Assembly (NCBI GenBank): GCA_026770575.1
Contig: MU657202.1
Span: forward strand, 53,949-117,948
Direction of reading: 5' to 3'
Length of the DNA: 64,000 nucleotides
Source: Pelagophyceae sp. CCMP2097
Taxonomy: Eukaryota > Sar > Pelagophyceae
Position 1 is the first letter of the stretch. Each line of letters begins with the position of its first letter. Shown in pieces: positions 36,001-37,079 of the stretch. The notes below the pieces were generated by a model. It did not search any database. It saw nothing but the letters and a program-made list of their open reading frames with translations, and was not told where the DNA came from. The translations under genes were made by a program, and so were the position numbers.

Positions 36001-36707
36001 CGGCCAAGCTCGGTGTCACGTCGGACTCGATGCTCACCGTGGGCTACTCGTACCCGAGCGACGACGGCGGCGACGCCATTTCCGCGTTTTTGGTGGAGTG
36101 GGACGTTGCGGCCGCCTTTAATTCCGTCTCCAGCGCAAACAAGGGCGCCGTGAGCGTCGACGCAAACGCCGCGCGGTCGTACACCATCGACGCTTTGACG
36201 GTGTCGACGACGTACTACGTCCGAGTCAAGCCCATCAACGCGGCGGGCTTTGGAGCCGCCTCGGTGATCCTGACGGCCCGGCCGGCGGTGCAAGTGCCGG
36301 GCGTGCCGCGCGCCATCTCCGTGGCCAGCGGCGCGGTGGCCGGGTCGGTGGACGTCGCATGGAACTACCCTCTCGTTCCGCACCACGGCATCGCTTGCGG
36401 CGGCTTCGCGCTGTCGCCGGCCCCGTGCCCGGTGGCGCTCGGCGGGTCGCTGCCGGAGTCCACGGGCGGCGCGGCCATCTCCGAGTACGAGGTGCAGTGG
36501 AACGAAAACGACTCGTTTGACGGTTCGGACGGCGGCTCGTTGACGACGACCGCGACGTCGACGACGATTTCCTCGCTGACCAAGTCGCGAGTGTACTTCG
36601 TCCGCATCCTCGCGCGCAACGCGGCCGGCTCCGGCGCCTTTTGCGAAAAGGAGGGCGACACGTGCATCGGCAACGCGCTCTCCGCCGTCGCCACCGCCGC
36701 GGCCTAA
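1..36707 (+). CDS. Giant FN3/EVQT-repeat protein (5'-partial, at least 12,234 residues)
   Basis: One reading frame runs without a stop from the window edge (first full codon at 3) to TAA at 36705-36707; the true start lies upstream. I count about 32 FN3 F-strand signatures (Y-x-V-R-V-x-A-x-N-x-x-G), many preceded by the FN3 B-C core (W-x-x-P-x-x-D-G-G ... Y-x-V-E-W-D). Between the C and F strands of many FN3 units sits a second module of about 110-130 residues: E-V-Q-T-[IL], G-T-F-x-L-x-F-x-G, L-x-x-D-A-S-A-x-x-V-x-x-A-L-E, V-G-D-V-x-V-T-R, W-x-V-T-F. Some of these contain a third insert around G-D-x-[VI]-R-[VI]-G-G ... Y-x-V. Frequent N-x-S/T sites and paired cysteines suggest an extracellular or secretory-pathway protein, probably adhesive or structural; this is inference. 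No membrane anchor is seen at the C terminus, which ends in an FN3 unit. No intron is needed in 36.7 kb. An AAG|GTGAGC donor-like site directly follows the stop. Confidence 0.93.
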   Translation, partial: ISEVQTLLIPADATQGYFYLYSPAGARYPYALPYNVDFYELELALEFLADISNVDVEPPFYTELDALWGGGKFVAYRITFTSSVGKVLPISVDAHDMGIVEVCHANVYACRAANYSTNATAALQGQSDKVSLDIEPGGKYSYTIDYLSQDSSIPAGFGVRVAAANGAGFGTFSDTLALKPYLVPDAPYEVEVERVALEPESLRVQWLLVHWPEDRQSLVTGFVVEISTDALFGANSTTLQTTTKINALFENDRLLNSAKREWYAHTFVGCVPGAKYFARVAGVNAAGAGASRSAAATPATAPDKLVDGLVTLATLEAGGAVSVGDSATSLLVAWAPPVDTNGYDVESYTVEWWREAARDEVEVIQIDAASVNISGTFRVEYLGALTAHLPYDVDAAGLEAALESLTTIRDVHVERSTEKDSMMNNLSWTVTFLSEWPAQFDARLEVDGSGLAAKNSTVRARVGYGLIPHLPGCSVVLTNVTVTSGRATIKTKDAYMVNAFDWINLNGDFYQVASVNADADKVTLTDIYASGPSGDLFSVPVGITVPGKKPVAYGAAAVTPTKMNAAGRFSYVIADLVSGEDYAVRVSPVNALGGAAPRSTQPAYLAPPRQTPDVPVNVALLVYGGTSLRVLFNHPASDGGAAVTRYRVEWDMTADFNSKGDGSPLGSNTVLVDPTSGAYMDCSLAYCGYTIGSLETGRQYTVRVFAANAYGYSAKSALPDPAFEAPKRPPAPPLVVSLRAGAGREALSLGFPPSADAGGAAVTKARIEYDGVGAKAAAAGSTTRLYQSVEVQTITTASAERNLEGTFRVAFEGLVSGTVLAHDASAADVEQALESIPSVGDVTVTRSEVGYGHAWTVTFLTASGDAKWFGDVASLTVSTNATALAGQFGAQADALAASTSTGLAETTLTGTDAFVRVKTLVDRYDGFAIQKVLLYASNTTLQGTFHLKFEAGANLVATQALRFDATAAQVKKALEAIGTGDVVVGATQQALGKEYTIVFLDLLGTAAPLQYDKTGLYGVDEGQTVGIEVSLQVAGRRAAFDSSLRGSVEVDLEELSVDAEGNYVYVISGLETAEPYHVQVSLWNGVRLQYGLSQYSTPASLVAAAKPGPPRSVTLAPLADGKLNISWAPPVDDGGGVVTKYYVEWDSNAAVHEVQRVSVSAKSSLSGSFKLEFRGATTQAIPSGASADRVRSALMLLNTIGDVSVSAGAAVAGAASYSVTFTTNVGDLPLMGITTTALVGADGTVAAGAVTEVLAGEVPPFDEGTVGIYTLPLGSADVGFSAERQLIEMASRAQDSNGFFYLFYGDSFSGQIAHNASAAEVADALDKLKTLGPVNVLRSVSAQRTTEPLAFWATNWEVTFSEGEGDAPLLLAFTGLDTDSLAAHDSLGGSGPLANVTELKRGHLPRHVVATAPGGLVAGRAHYARVSAYTASTDTWSEATLCTFTAAPQLQPPSAPSAAFVSASGPNAVAVTWAAPAETGGTRVSHYLIQYDTDMSFDESAGSSRVAIESLAYDAVTEKYAYTLSSLAQDTPYFVRLFAYNSQGYSEAEMARTRQDAPVYRLETSTHMSLRVEARGNKAYSADFATGATAASLASDLSAQLNIGAVAVRRWEHSTSMDDTAIDTASKRFEYRISFLQDADAVLAVESGGADTNSTLLQAAAKGPFAVTPTMRPPSGPVNVGLTSVTKTTLGVRWSAPELTGGVPVTKYLVEWDHQYDFSTLRERTGSAVPSQTAGQAAVNSSYVAKFSDRSVMQYQILDLDQGRAYYVRVSAYNARGYSEAVSTEPRSSKPADQILGLPHATKMNVSATDMPDRLDLYFSQPNRDGNGFLTSTGDDFTPLAATSYRIQWSESSSFPAESTGSYDWRALQSDDVPLLCEGECFVDLGAEVQSVRVYSDSDSPLVNGSYLLLYAGPQSATTLLRVKPGSKRAEYANATGAFSAGADVIHSGDFVRLGGIQGDLYYVNETNSGNCTLHKAYTTGQGHFVDEHTPEMDVVAYVVTPPSQCVDYDASAAQVLDHLEQQFDNVPFSEALTVSRDSNTSVGTGFVYRVTFTGGAFAGLAQVAELEVVSRLTAADHGLPEVCSNFTHMRDNNTVARTTLVVHSVETDMDSNALTPGTAYYVRVAATNGVGTGAYVQFPVDELGVHGALAPRAQPGLAQKVRVFAERESASSLRVRWDHVDTANGAALTSFRIEYALEADSLSVAQDWASYDFDVVGPDVREHVVTGLTSGAVYAVGVRALNDRGASPPAWYVDSQDFDVKHGRQRATATCPYAGVDECFESEELFIRARATPRAPVVALAQNPKVDGAEGFTVDSLIVDWDDGGDRGSPVDKYLVEWDFENDFNSADSQSKIVVVNATDFPDVWQYANVTCKTFQACQGRRTFVRVAAHNTLGYGNFSSAKEAIPIKSSDPPNHPSLEPLEALTGANSVQAIGSQLLLKWTRPMIDSVDAYGSGGAVVTSYFVEYSKSDFADFVPPIQRLDIESKQPQPISGTFRLSLDTTENPLAPVKGFFSSSRIFLANATAYDVKIALENMPNVGDVDVSLDKESAIGRYTYDITFNSVVGNVSLLEPFTDGFEYRQTDKRLRPKLFNVTLLRNGSVPDGADYRQVNISVGAGDGDEFEYVLGGPDRGEHPPLLPGVEYHTRVAACHVLGCGAARRSAPHVVRVPKQTPGTPGALAPGGFDGAPTLRVASSTALVVEVGPSKFDGGDAHTYFNIEWDVSADFSSGPNSEPLGKVFTHASEWLCETCVSDFDVIEQTFSVSVSADDARLLVAGAKFYVEFPDDDISYMFTVKSGDAFVTSRTEIRVDSSHARVTSSSNMGANLRVLGGVYTIQDLTPGALYHVRVNAENAAKGPGDFIATAPQSAVPSAAPKATTSLQATVAGAHAVLVDWQASHTMGAAVSAYRVEAFTRSATPTALGSFFGLAEVQKIATYYDWNGIKPPGSISNNGTDGTFTLSWGKVDVRLPGTVEMHNGRQYMRTSSDLTGFVDRGDLIAVNGLQLTVAQHRAFNSTHLYVEEVYTKETVLAAAAFAAAKTAPIRHDSTALEVEDYLEALQTVGDVRVTRVYDADYEGYSWTVTFASNVGDVPLLRPNAAALRCAVTDTKNDCDKPSIRVGTVHDGIKPENYTEFTVAADSSNYTVQRLKTGAAYAFRVTPYSAERGLGAAGETVFAAPAEAPAAVAALARLTRYTHESLKLTFEMDADARGSAITSYVVETSQSSAFGEDSVAVTTYEYAVDYSVQKIATDAHTLPFTESASFTLSVGDFMGSWVDTAYNQTLINVESGGSLIRLSEGVAGAKAGTELDRVFARGDFVRVGGHVFAVCLQSDDSAHNVTSYPDYMRARFDESTLPLCLATDPLIPATYDGGARSDDLYQAPLYKLDTALGSAYMPALGDVGLNPVTSDFVGFQKDWRQDDLKRGDFIRVGHPVTGQTFRVSTDDARPFNSKKVPLATVLDASVPSALTAEALRHATYEIQEVRISCGASNLQSCNLTAGSIAASGYRLEWGTEVTATTTAGGDHGCLVWDGSAASVEAELESLFGIDDVKVERRELARYLGDDVNGVAYRVTFLGDRVRGDVSQLKVTDLGVDGCTNAEDTSAEYRFARNASGVVETLQQSYVAVWKAQTTAPLAWDASASDVKYALEALSEVCTVDVSRFVETGSNGYAWYVTFSRQLLAASDTAFIFTPLMGLGSNGDDLQAKVRPTVTVVAVREAILATPDDSSAWFVRVAAKNAYGVGSFRTSSPPGLVPSPQKPEPPREARAEVVSPNELLVEWIPPLNDGGRAVTMYKVEYDPSPSFDSGDEGYPYGSLEVSAADRGAIADVQSFTISETTKERFLGGFFQLEFDGQMTQALQYDASAIAVEAALEALCTVGGVAVTRELRCSSAPDAGTTCHDAQGYTWLVTFADLPYAGDAHTRFLSSYQTVQKHKLSVDGSHLLSCASGEGDAPRCLRWPDTAESVVRTFTGSVQEVQTIFLFVDEGTPVMFEVAGDYSGALTRRTSASFNLVQRGGLPAGMPLTRGGIGKDDASSTGILYSLEEQLEAIIGDVTLSCQGCEFTFNSNGKNVSWLPFHGENVTIVFESARGDVAPIKYGNTFSHEVTKGGAQERVGRLVYSTPVSADVFPSNEYYVRVAAYSHVGYGEAALVPMVQPLRPAQRPPRQPAAVAASHRGDHEILVSWNAPSSDGGQAVETFVIEWDSNPSFKSQCVVGNGFACDAVGPVGNTTVRASSVDQTVGALRFAVPADEDAAMRKRLALPASARIEAGDVINAGGRAYTVKAVDATPYYSAIAHSGGLVCGADVTCVDLTEEYVGPAVNNSDVTVNVFLGALVERTYAYQVAGLKAGVKYYFRVAARSNPSWSYETGEFFQSPWSTDPASSTAASKPDVVALARLTPGNNATALRLDWVPPASVYPEGNNGAAVRSYEVQLSKRINAVQRIVVAPKDQTQFSLDAVKSKHGFFQLEHGDGVNYTATGCIAVDASAETVELRLEELLGIDGVSVVFNVDEATAAHVWTVTFDGVFEANGVVAPLYVVPVAQSACKYDTIAVTVTAGASASTAASYSSLSATAAGVAGHVPEVATLRTASVDGGVLSGVFELAWDFTGTPDLALYNPVTNAVVNVTVNAGSSLVYSSANLTALLNRGDMVRIGNEVHYVAEDTDSVFDGRTLPLVDYHLAGCSECTMYVESNRLGIASQGPNTWSANVGGDERVLRYAAPTAEDAGGVSYDETSFYAQTNRTLYRRQPVLLPFDATAREMKASLESLKGLGAVDVSRFGPDADMGYTWSITFTALGGKSQCPDAPCLSVSTTTQRFVELRGCNNGNLDGIFVDDSTMVDGRTTFSKLHSPLKMQYNSGEDAWMLRSRSGTANVADLAKSQGATATYYPSGPYTALYDGADGCFVHAAAKYLTPHISGVVPLMQTAIGSLNGTNHTSVATVEIVRFGIAPQFSQPALDAVLSGGVAEVQTLTLTASKDDVDGTFTLAFEDTQATTGALFHSAQPITAEYDVSPEDLKTQLESLSSIGRVFVTKTLLDGSSAAGGKYGAVWTVTFDSQPGDVPLLVLDATWLKGSDVSLKVRQTVRGEDAVLTATARALDVNARYSARMRASSDEGDGPWSDEAGALRGAKGVAPAAQGQGAGFLPLSLVTAHAPPRARINSAKAASSSQLAFTYSLEDADASGYAVDEYLLEWTTATFDRTETWEVEVRNTDGIADLSGRWTLAVGALTTAPLRPGASALEVKAALDLLPNLGLVSVVKEVLNRNQMDRYTVSLLQDLFGFKRGFTVDISALQSISLNGTISSRTDNTTLDVLQTPADYGSLVIFTSDDGHDDDSATGLWRKDGGIGVPRGRCGASYAGQLDRVDSIQWVLLDAAAGTGVATAYVTGGSYKLSLGGALTRCIPHGAEAAALEMYLEELEDVDAVDVAAYPSANKTGFPFEYRVVFRGQHVSGEWPQLKMVQDSFGKPFPDSLGGCQSWEASNGVAGAQGIANVTATIVPVAEHQPCASGNDEVQVLVAEGKTPLGGTMDLYLYGQSIKGVSVDVSATDLESLLGAVEGVVAVQVSKNVHKDQPHGVAWAITFSGHLGRQDTLAVSGAHLLGGNANAAVYPMVNVTTAALRDDLFGTFKMRVGREATLPLSYRATHGKVLEALHYLDAVGRVALLGAADAALEETVYLPNGTAYFVVALGDLSTSVARGDKIRLGNSTVGMAEDEYAPTRELTDIHYYAEELPVQIRNNMTGIIPDDDVRIFGGATVMMLSSAFRTTDRYAGGTLEAVGHQGTNVNNVAGKYEAFIGELTESRAPLQGRVSWKAPGKVVSATPSADEADGVDYSRVVYLRAGDVATLNASGFDKGQRVYVGGVEYYVENVDLLGCGADCVLLDKKLHVVVEEGVPEVLVFLPTQRVNTTHDLRAALTQRDAVWVGGVRYTVAGISATTVEIAGAINAQAEGATAFGWAFGYEWGLVFKDFTSPLTRNDPGMARKLDAIRSFRATPQSDWRGTGAVLSYHLPLGEKPMADVIGAPSEVQTVSLRAADLGATARANLKWLNLTLSLGGDAAEPLPWGASAADVASALEALPLADRVAVTRTGDGRSSVFWYGYVYTVTFYGVHATVDLPDIGASLQHPDGTLANETSVHVDTVRDGVASGRHGSRYVAFHEGHEYKMRMSARNARGWGPPSAVVAATPDLVVPSPPTSVVLGKYYGGSSLALQWGAPVFDGGSTVTAYRVEVDSSTAFEATGADYRVDEVAFVAEVQTITTHFRAAESTRGGTFQLSWGGAKSSWLKHDVSAEEMTQAVSQLTGVWDVGVPPVRVTRSRAARGYTWRIEFFGVYGDVGLLQADDTFLTGDDARIQVVQVVAGDCDVLPGGFTYEVQTVAIEALSSASGTFQLAFEGAYTEPIRVDATADEVKYALEGLSTIFATNVKRKTADASLNLFAWRVTFTHQAHTLTQGAEDAILLAAGTAQLEPQSNARVVVTEDVKGSDAFSFQFDDLTPGKDYYARVAAYTQAGYGAESSVSKATPRTQPAKPKKVAVGVRSGTSLQVDWSPPKSNGGAPIAGYVVEWYAESGAQELQVVTLSASDGLSEVQTVHTSADTDGLTGFFTLSFGGETTELLNVDADAEGDDSIKSALERLSTTGEVQVSRDFSFKVVRGVRVRAGGDKKYVLTPSAGEFVTTGANKLAKNDLIKVAGETFRVQSASSSEIRLGSKDSYKTEAFVSGPNVTDAKLYRWAFGYEWQVTFGARVGPQPLLFAKEADLWAGTSPVLRVERSRAGLAPLKGTFKLGYEGDATPPLAHDATAKEVEKALEQLSTISDVSVARTVNNNGFNYLVTFLYPRGNVEEMYAWDDALTGPAAAARVTTFVQGADATFYGSDQLAGSAAHAYAITGLTAGRPYHVAVAAYSAEGVGYYAGPGDDDVDGGTGGTGGGGGVVVTPVEAPSGPEDVDLYPLSKTRLRVEWSPPISDGGRAVVRYVVEWDTASDFRNLATSGYRAVVTATPGALRECYDIEITLASSAVPRFVRVSAFNGFAYSLAVPSKPESAAGALLPPGEAVDVELEVTSGVGLLVTWRAPSVEGGDCGFGGDGGSPINEYILEWDTNADFSSPAERVSIAADGTSFQIGGRNAMTGVESTVLERGRTYWVRITAFNAVGASAAEPSVPPYARTADEAPQAPAMRGTATTIDATSIFAQWGVPTRDGGSTIEEYVVEYDVDPLFGTPQIVQSPVVSELQGLVLDADVYSEVQSLRATTVVTNEVQTVRTVVDGVDEVVTITTSADDVQAEVQTVTTTAVDIDEVQSLALSATVRNEIQVVRTAVESLAETQRITVAADAQAEVQTIGFYLISCDTNRAPGDVDATMDLIDNDLSQIMKNFFLTFDVESCGSSEGVNFCQYGIDEDMGRLGTVTCDAAADCATPTIDLYDSNMELMSAKYLEDQINAMTYASDAFMVDSDNLGVNVTRTREVVGAQSSTAGVYHVEYAVTFAGRHLRGNVPAMYINQISELASKAVHLVKPSLGSGATLVDCCDASCSASCPDDVGALYTEEAAHTVSHGNQPDGSFELLYECEARTTLAAQARVTQNSKEVRLLTLGTPRVGDYLRVMVSSVDAYYEIAAVEDGDIDANITLARAYTGATKVISNAAEYGAFYSEPANANGVSATCATQRIRKTNPIQVDANAATLSASIRALLNVDNSASLLVVPARVALPANGSFVGYYYDVTFLGQNGDLKPMTTVTTSLTSSLASDDSATLNVTTVQDGSLADGFFQLRTLWPNERVSRPEAYNVTQQRWNVNAASLEAALEAVEADDGSKVWGSLGVTRSVYTPASDDRWSGGFAWTVTFLSAIGNVPQMQHNDSLYVSYDHALPFNEAFKSGKFAVTLEVEDEESGSTDTFQGVADGFTFASDSTGVARDGGQVSGKYGLSLDGVSSADNAFSVVTTSFLALNASEFKHAFQDALFGGRDTVDIARSAKPNRAAGYTYTITYRSQHVGGNVAKLGTIAVDLSGAGAQLFVAVLEEGAQIYGSFQLRFDGFTTGVLAYDASASDVADQLNALQSISPSAVTVSRGGAVTTGWAARGGTQVGGYIWSITFASNVWRDATVPHPDSSKYSPGNWVGSAAKLTDTWATGHSVEWGKNVGNMPSMSCDDSGLFTSNGALPADGCSVGEFVRGTAPVGGLFRVTLDTRGHPVINRQGSFTSGFLRHNAVASSGESGGDGTSMEEVLELMANVGDVSVTRSAVNQGGNNGGFTWTVTFLRDKGASGVGQFGDCEQRDSVENKCNSPGNVPLFSAVDASKLTGGCSEAGGFHCEKVTFLQALDGKTKSPPGTAEVQQFAVRDPLYYGLGANTTTRNWQSTKDDPRSSFLIGFGGEYYPDCLPYDATAAQVTEALRGIGKSTLSDSVQQALANVTVSRHSSVTLAPGEETFVYRVSFLGSAVGNVADPGEGGLDFNITAKYKFQADKYQEVGCVPFPASANISAETLIQGRMNPNNCSFSECLDGVVQRGNVTRLDVEADPLGRAALAWNAPAEGSKSVKAWLESSTEARRVVNVTRLVFGRHGVVQWRVQFVFNAGETPPGAGDIGRLNVTQERATDGRKYTPTVVETQKGSAGLIGSFEVDFESPNGARRISFTETARRLEAKLNEMLTIGTVRVERYPFPSDGTGGWGDSKLEAATRGGLEWRIFFLKNPGSYQGFTFPPGSGDVDSITFEATGLGGDLPLVSNVLLRGGSAPFSGAFSVTYEGATSRTMDWAEAADEIEYVLEQLPTVGMLRVERAPLAIEHVLGVSAAVQRDGAFASLTYTNGTFGGALEKSLKDVLAPGEIFRIGGGGSSTESYTSIEPSAMDGATLLTAPLGYSQGSPVVSTAPERQLVAVGEQIRLGGSAYAVQRSGSEVQRLYVAADSLPQNQTALKTYRLRATHSGSTESTRCLNFRATADEVAFALGELDMFFKGVEVSRTGAGEHGNAYLYSIYFGTGANGAHTTTGDVAPLRVDSRECAYKPASYRMGGEQRANFSNMTGLDIGVETVVQGGATEHQTVSLALDAGYLQGAYFKLAFGKEETACLNWGAPAHDIEHALHGLQAITDQVVGVLVDLRAHDVGQKTLRVSNSSYAWRADLQGNRDRRPHFDGKVFAGDRIRVNGSATVYTVASVSSDGRSLQTTRALQVPEHFALDGASLSVVRRGVAVARRGLGNATVHTTVVQVVADAQLTSGKESDALGLFKLQLTHDGVQRQTKCLAYAASALAVEAAIDSLGFDFNQDGLANDVGHVAVIRRGDGSAAWGHGYEYEFKFAGPDNNRAHHGFEGSTSTVLGGNAPRIQVVGLGSRGGCQDASGPETLLGVTATTKHNSTNVYLSASASSAMAPGDRIRIAGTDDAHFLYTVAETATFRDSHWLRTLEEISCESASCGHSKKVFKSNAGAPSFAVRDVQHGRDVWTYDVFFAGPHHANVAELRVLYEGTTGDCASGWEHHRGRARDVRIETVQEGGSFETQTLTMKAKRSVPTQDKGYFVLFINYFLRVDASPGGACFNYGVPAEELQTRFEAAVNRTYNDSGFGQFQISRKGFNDATSNFGYEYTIDYVGSLMHGNMAQLMVVHNDETFDDNTQYFNRFSSPTGLNDLLFTGTFAHAPMSATYTIEMTSAGSPGVSSDAYVLTRHVGNNVETYQEKRARTTTTPVNYDGFTDDGIYFAFGSTTGHAVGDTWVLQIYYCDDDLPDGAQVHAATLVQGGIDPLALTFAAPVQLEGYQRSADGWRVPQLFTVREPQVNVQTITVKDEKGGGFSRSAAYRLRIDDGFNGTLSETPCLAYDAQDFEVEKALDDLLISLYSAEGYPSSGGDGVTVTRRKDVVFAPNGYVYSVYFDGFVGPDSPSAPTLYVNASNCSGTWQGLHFAFSKGESVVAEVVQVGDNDRGAVFTDSIVPLGAEASGKHVGRYLGAGGSNLGVYKLSGSFLSVAFDEALGDLVPMVADGSELAAGARVIVRDDLVQGAAATGIVLEDLHTGLPYSVRVAARNVFGYSNYSATAVGTPSKVPNPLESVVASVATQVYEVQSLTLGARHVDEVQVVTTKAETIFEVQEITVAAPFGGTVAGNFSVFFADAAVVVLSAESTIQALSFRLNFTFPYRDNATGHVNYTEWGTDSCLDHKTTAAQMQAALQAVGSPFHDAGRDTLTVTRTGAAGAASNYGYQWTIEYTGIEGALPKPRVEMCGEFRVVGGFNAIVAIAAAPDRYALRGLGTSTPVADIIVGANARIAQGQFRIVLADETLPGFERFQEKSDCVHWDASESQVEAALEGMANVDSARVVRHAIGAFAQFGYRFEVFFDGHSFAQSPVPKTMYATTDECVVLFATEVYGVLDEFNTGLDKARSFVNVTFADLGGKDLKAADDSARGVIKLRRELERLPALQDVLVQVETSDLELGLTWTTTIRDPVGDILTMSCLGDATFEASDAACLVNTVIDGNVLDGTFTLAGSDVLKFDASAAQVQRALSETYAGIVEVTREGPDPQRGYAWAVTFVEYVGNAPQLTSVASLTGAGASLAVSTRVQGNELGGTFGVRTTKGFATEQLPFSATAKQLEAALKALPLVGSVAVTKSGDVSTEYGAVFRVTFSTAGLGDVDLLIPETFALAGVGASIKAREVVKGSVATGTRLAVAFEAPRECSESQVTAGSCGSEVLYYEIQTSTAAAFDGNDVTNDVVQVDTALQTVRIGAATFDRRTDDFETPGVSGHFRLAYQGAVSVALEASASAETVRHALESLQGVGTVKVVRARAPRLAASASCVATAGFPTIYCASLTASNAPQPADLIYVGGSWYRVGISYAPGGDARTIPLATDTDSRVATTFAGATAAAAHLFGWGGGYQWEVEFLSTARPRLLSSPSEHDLVPVGASLAIRPADCDDCLYVGGLDAFSLRYVRGRAVNALGAAPYSGVGSATPQRVPEAPSRFAVDVTSGHSVQVYWYPPATVSGTIIGYSIQWDDVPTFVDAALASASCFTIGYGDCLAQGAVIAGTPPFTFPISGLVTNTTYFFRIAARNELYDASDGADTAQDVWSEVVSATPRDRAPLLPLSPVLTSAGRDVIQATFSPPLSDGGGNISRYVVEYDTSARTYNSAFSGKLTILSGPALEKTRLYAGGPYVIPITGLTPGVLYYARVAAVNDVGQSAWAEAATAVQPEAAPLAPSFVALQTAAAQAGSAITSIDVAWAPSTEAVADGGAPITAYRVEWFTEEAICETQLLRATWKSQPKDTAGFILQFTGDRETTLYGVSTAKLAYDVTASKVRDALMNLGHTAEVPYDSQYPAGFVEVTRTSTNNFKGYAWTVTFADCGADGANKGDQTMINIPVDSVTSSLEVDVVQLRAGRRPFGSAEEQIVRVFGTPDNGAFGVLGFFRLGFFGSQYSVYLPAAATAEQVESALELLPTVAQVSVVRSAYAVGNVVGYEWRITFLTNVGDQPALFKDDSFLFSSVSGGAYSSEVVGAANVIDVVTGLKIDDTVIGEPPARYMFVDVDADERSYTIPGLESGISYFVRVTARNSHGLGETTAAQGGGLRVPQQVPDPPKAVALTVHPGDDDALEITFNAPLSDGGATVTSYVVELDPTDTFDDPIREIIHCPANNLHAIWQISTTGDSSSNPIIAGSFALELAVNGFSETTAAIPYDAVAEASDEVGVFEVLKPRLTVYNGSNTAVASTAGSLAGVLFTNDIVRISTQGYAGALYRVNVTGDAVNFLDPEDETGVLKFPFFGTSSTSAVLTRVGGGRGTIASSRVFCEKSASYCDKRAPRSGSLQSKLQALMEQVPAGVNVSRYGPTASNGFTWLVTFRDDSPTDAALAYSISLASNGLLGANASEATGLVSITQVQAGASYTSCTGTAVVVPSSGGLVNGLLYYGRVTAYNSEGYSLPQAALAPEKPMVPPGRPTSVVLSTSSATSLRVIFAAPADDGGDDVTSYKVEYATKSDFSDAKFVTLTQLDGGTIYKTIFGLVKGQRYFVRVSAANSQGFGEAQASSPTSAAPYEESKGPAAAKLGVTSDSMLTVGYSYPSDDGGDAISAFLVEWDVAAAFNSVSSANKGAVSVDANAARSYTIDALTVSTTYYVRVKPINAAGFGAASVILTARPAVQVPGVPRAISVASGAVAGSVDVAWNYPLVPHHGIACGGFALSPAPCPVALGGSLPESTGGAAISEYEVQWNENDSFDGSDGGSLTTTATSTTISSLTKSRVYFVRILARNAAGSGAFCEKEGDTCIGNALSAVATAAA
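20740..20800 (+). repeat. Gly/Thr linker (GGTGGTGGGGG) in giant protein
   Basis: The sequence is D-D-D-V-D followed by a Gly-rich run encoded by ggcggcacc/ggcggc repeats, between two FN3 units. It is the only obvious low-complexity linker I noticed in the frame, so it may be a flexible hinge in an otherwise continuous beta-domain chain. Confidence 0.7.
21660..29940 (+). other. 8.3-kb block of EVQT modules splitting a single FN3 domain
   Basis: The last FN3 A-C half before this block ends near 21650 (Q-W-G-V-P-T-R-D-G-G, then V-V-E-Y-D). The next F-G half (L-P-Y-S-V-R-V-A-A-R-N) is near 29980. Between them I find no FN3 F-strand signature, only EVQT modules and several GD-x-vRvGG inserts, for about 2,760 residues. 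Either one FN3 fold is interrupted by the whole block or the two halves belong to degraded separate domains. The reading frame is intact throughout. Confidence 0.7.
21674..22013 (+). repeat. Short tandem EVQ repeat array (13-14 residues per unit)
   Basis: Within the giant frame about eight units of 39-42 nt follow each other. Each begins E-[VIT]-[QV] and continues with alternating hydrophobic/Thr residues (EVQSL, EVQTV, EVVTI, EVQTV, EVQSL, EIQVV, ETQRI, EVQTI). They look like the first beta strand of the long EVQT module repeated without the rest of the module. The array sits at the start of the largest insertion, right after FN3 strands A-C at about 21540-21650. Confidence 0.85.
30106..30205 (+). 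repeat. Second short EVQ array (3 units)
   Basis: Three units beginning EVQSL, EVQVV and EVQEI are spaced 13-14 residues apart. They follow directly after the FN3 F-G strands at about 29950-30050 and precede another run of full EVQT modules. They have the same composition as the array at 21674-22013, at the other end of the 8-kb insertion. Confidence 0.8.
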
Positions 36708-37079
36708 GGTGAGCCACTCTTGCAATTGCGCCGTGCTTCGCTTTGCACCGCGAGTCTTGCATGACTCGAGTTGCCGCATCCGTAGGCCACAACGACATCC
36801 TCCCGAGCATCCCCAGTATCCCCATCATCCCAGAGGCCGGGCCATCGCGCGCTCCCCAACAGTCGATTTTTCCCCCAAATTTACTCAGACCCGCAGCCTC
36901 TATAGTAGTAAAGTAGCCCCAATTTTGCTCTCTACACACGCCTCTCCTTTGGGCCTCCTCGGGCCTGCGCTGCTCCTCGCACCGCGCCCATTGAGAGCAC
37001 CTCCAAAGTGTCAGCAGTCGAGTGCGTTTCGAGAGGAACGTCATCATCAGACTAGGGTCCTTTAAAACGGGGGGGCTGT
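36708..37079. other. Intergenic, 3' ends of convergent genes
   Basis: This 372-bp stretch has no supported gene. It is less GC-rich than its flanks, with runs such as tatagtagtaaagtag and tttaaaacggggggg. It separates the stop of the giant gene (+) from the stop of the next gene (-) and probably holds both 3' UTRs. No canonical AATAAA was noted. Confidence 0.6.

Noticed and set aside
36707..36713. AAG|GTGAGC donor right after the giant gene's stop
   Set aside because: The donor is downstream of an in-frame TAA, so it cannot extend the protein; at most a 3' UTR intron.
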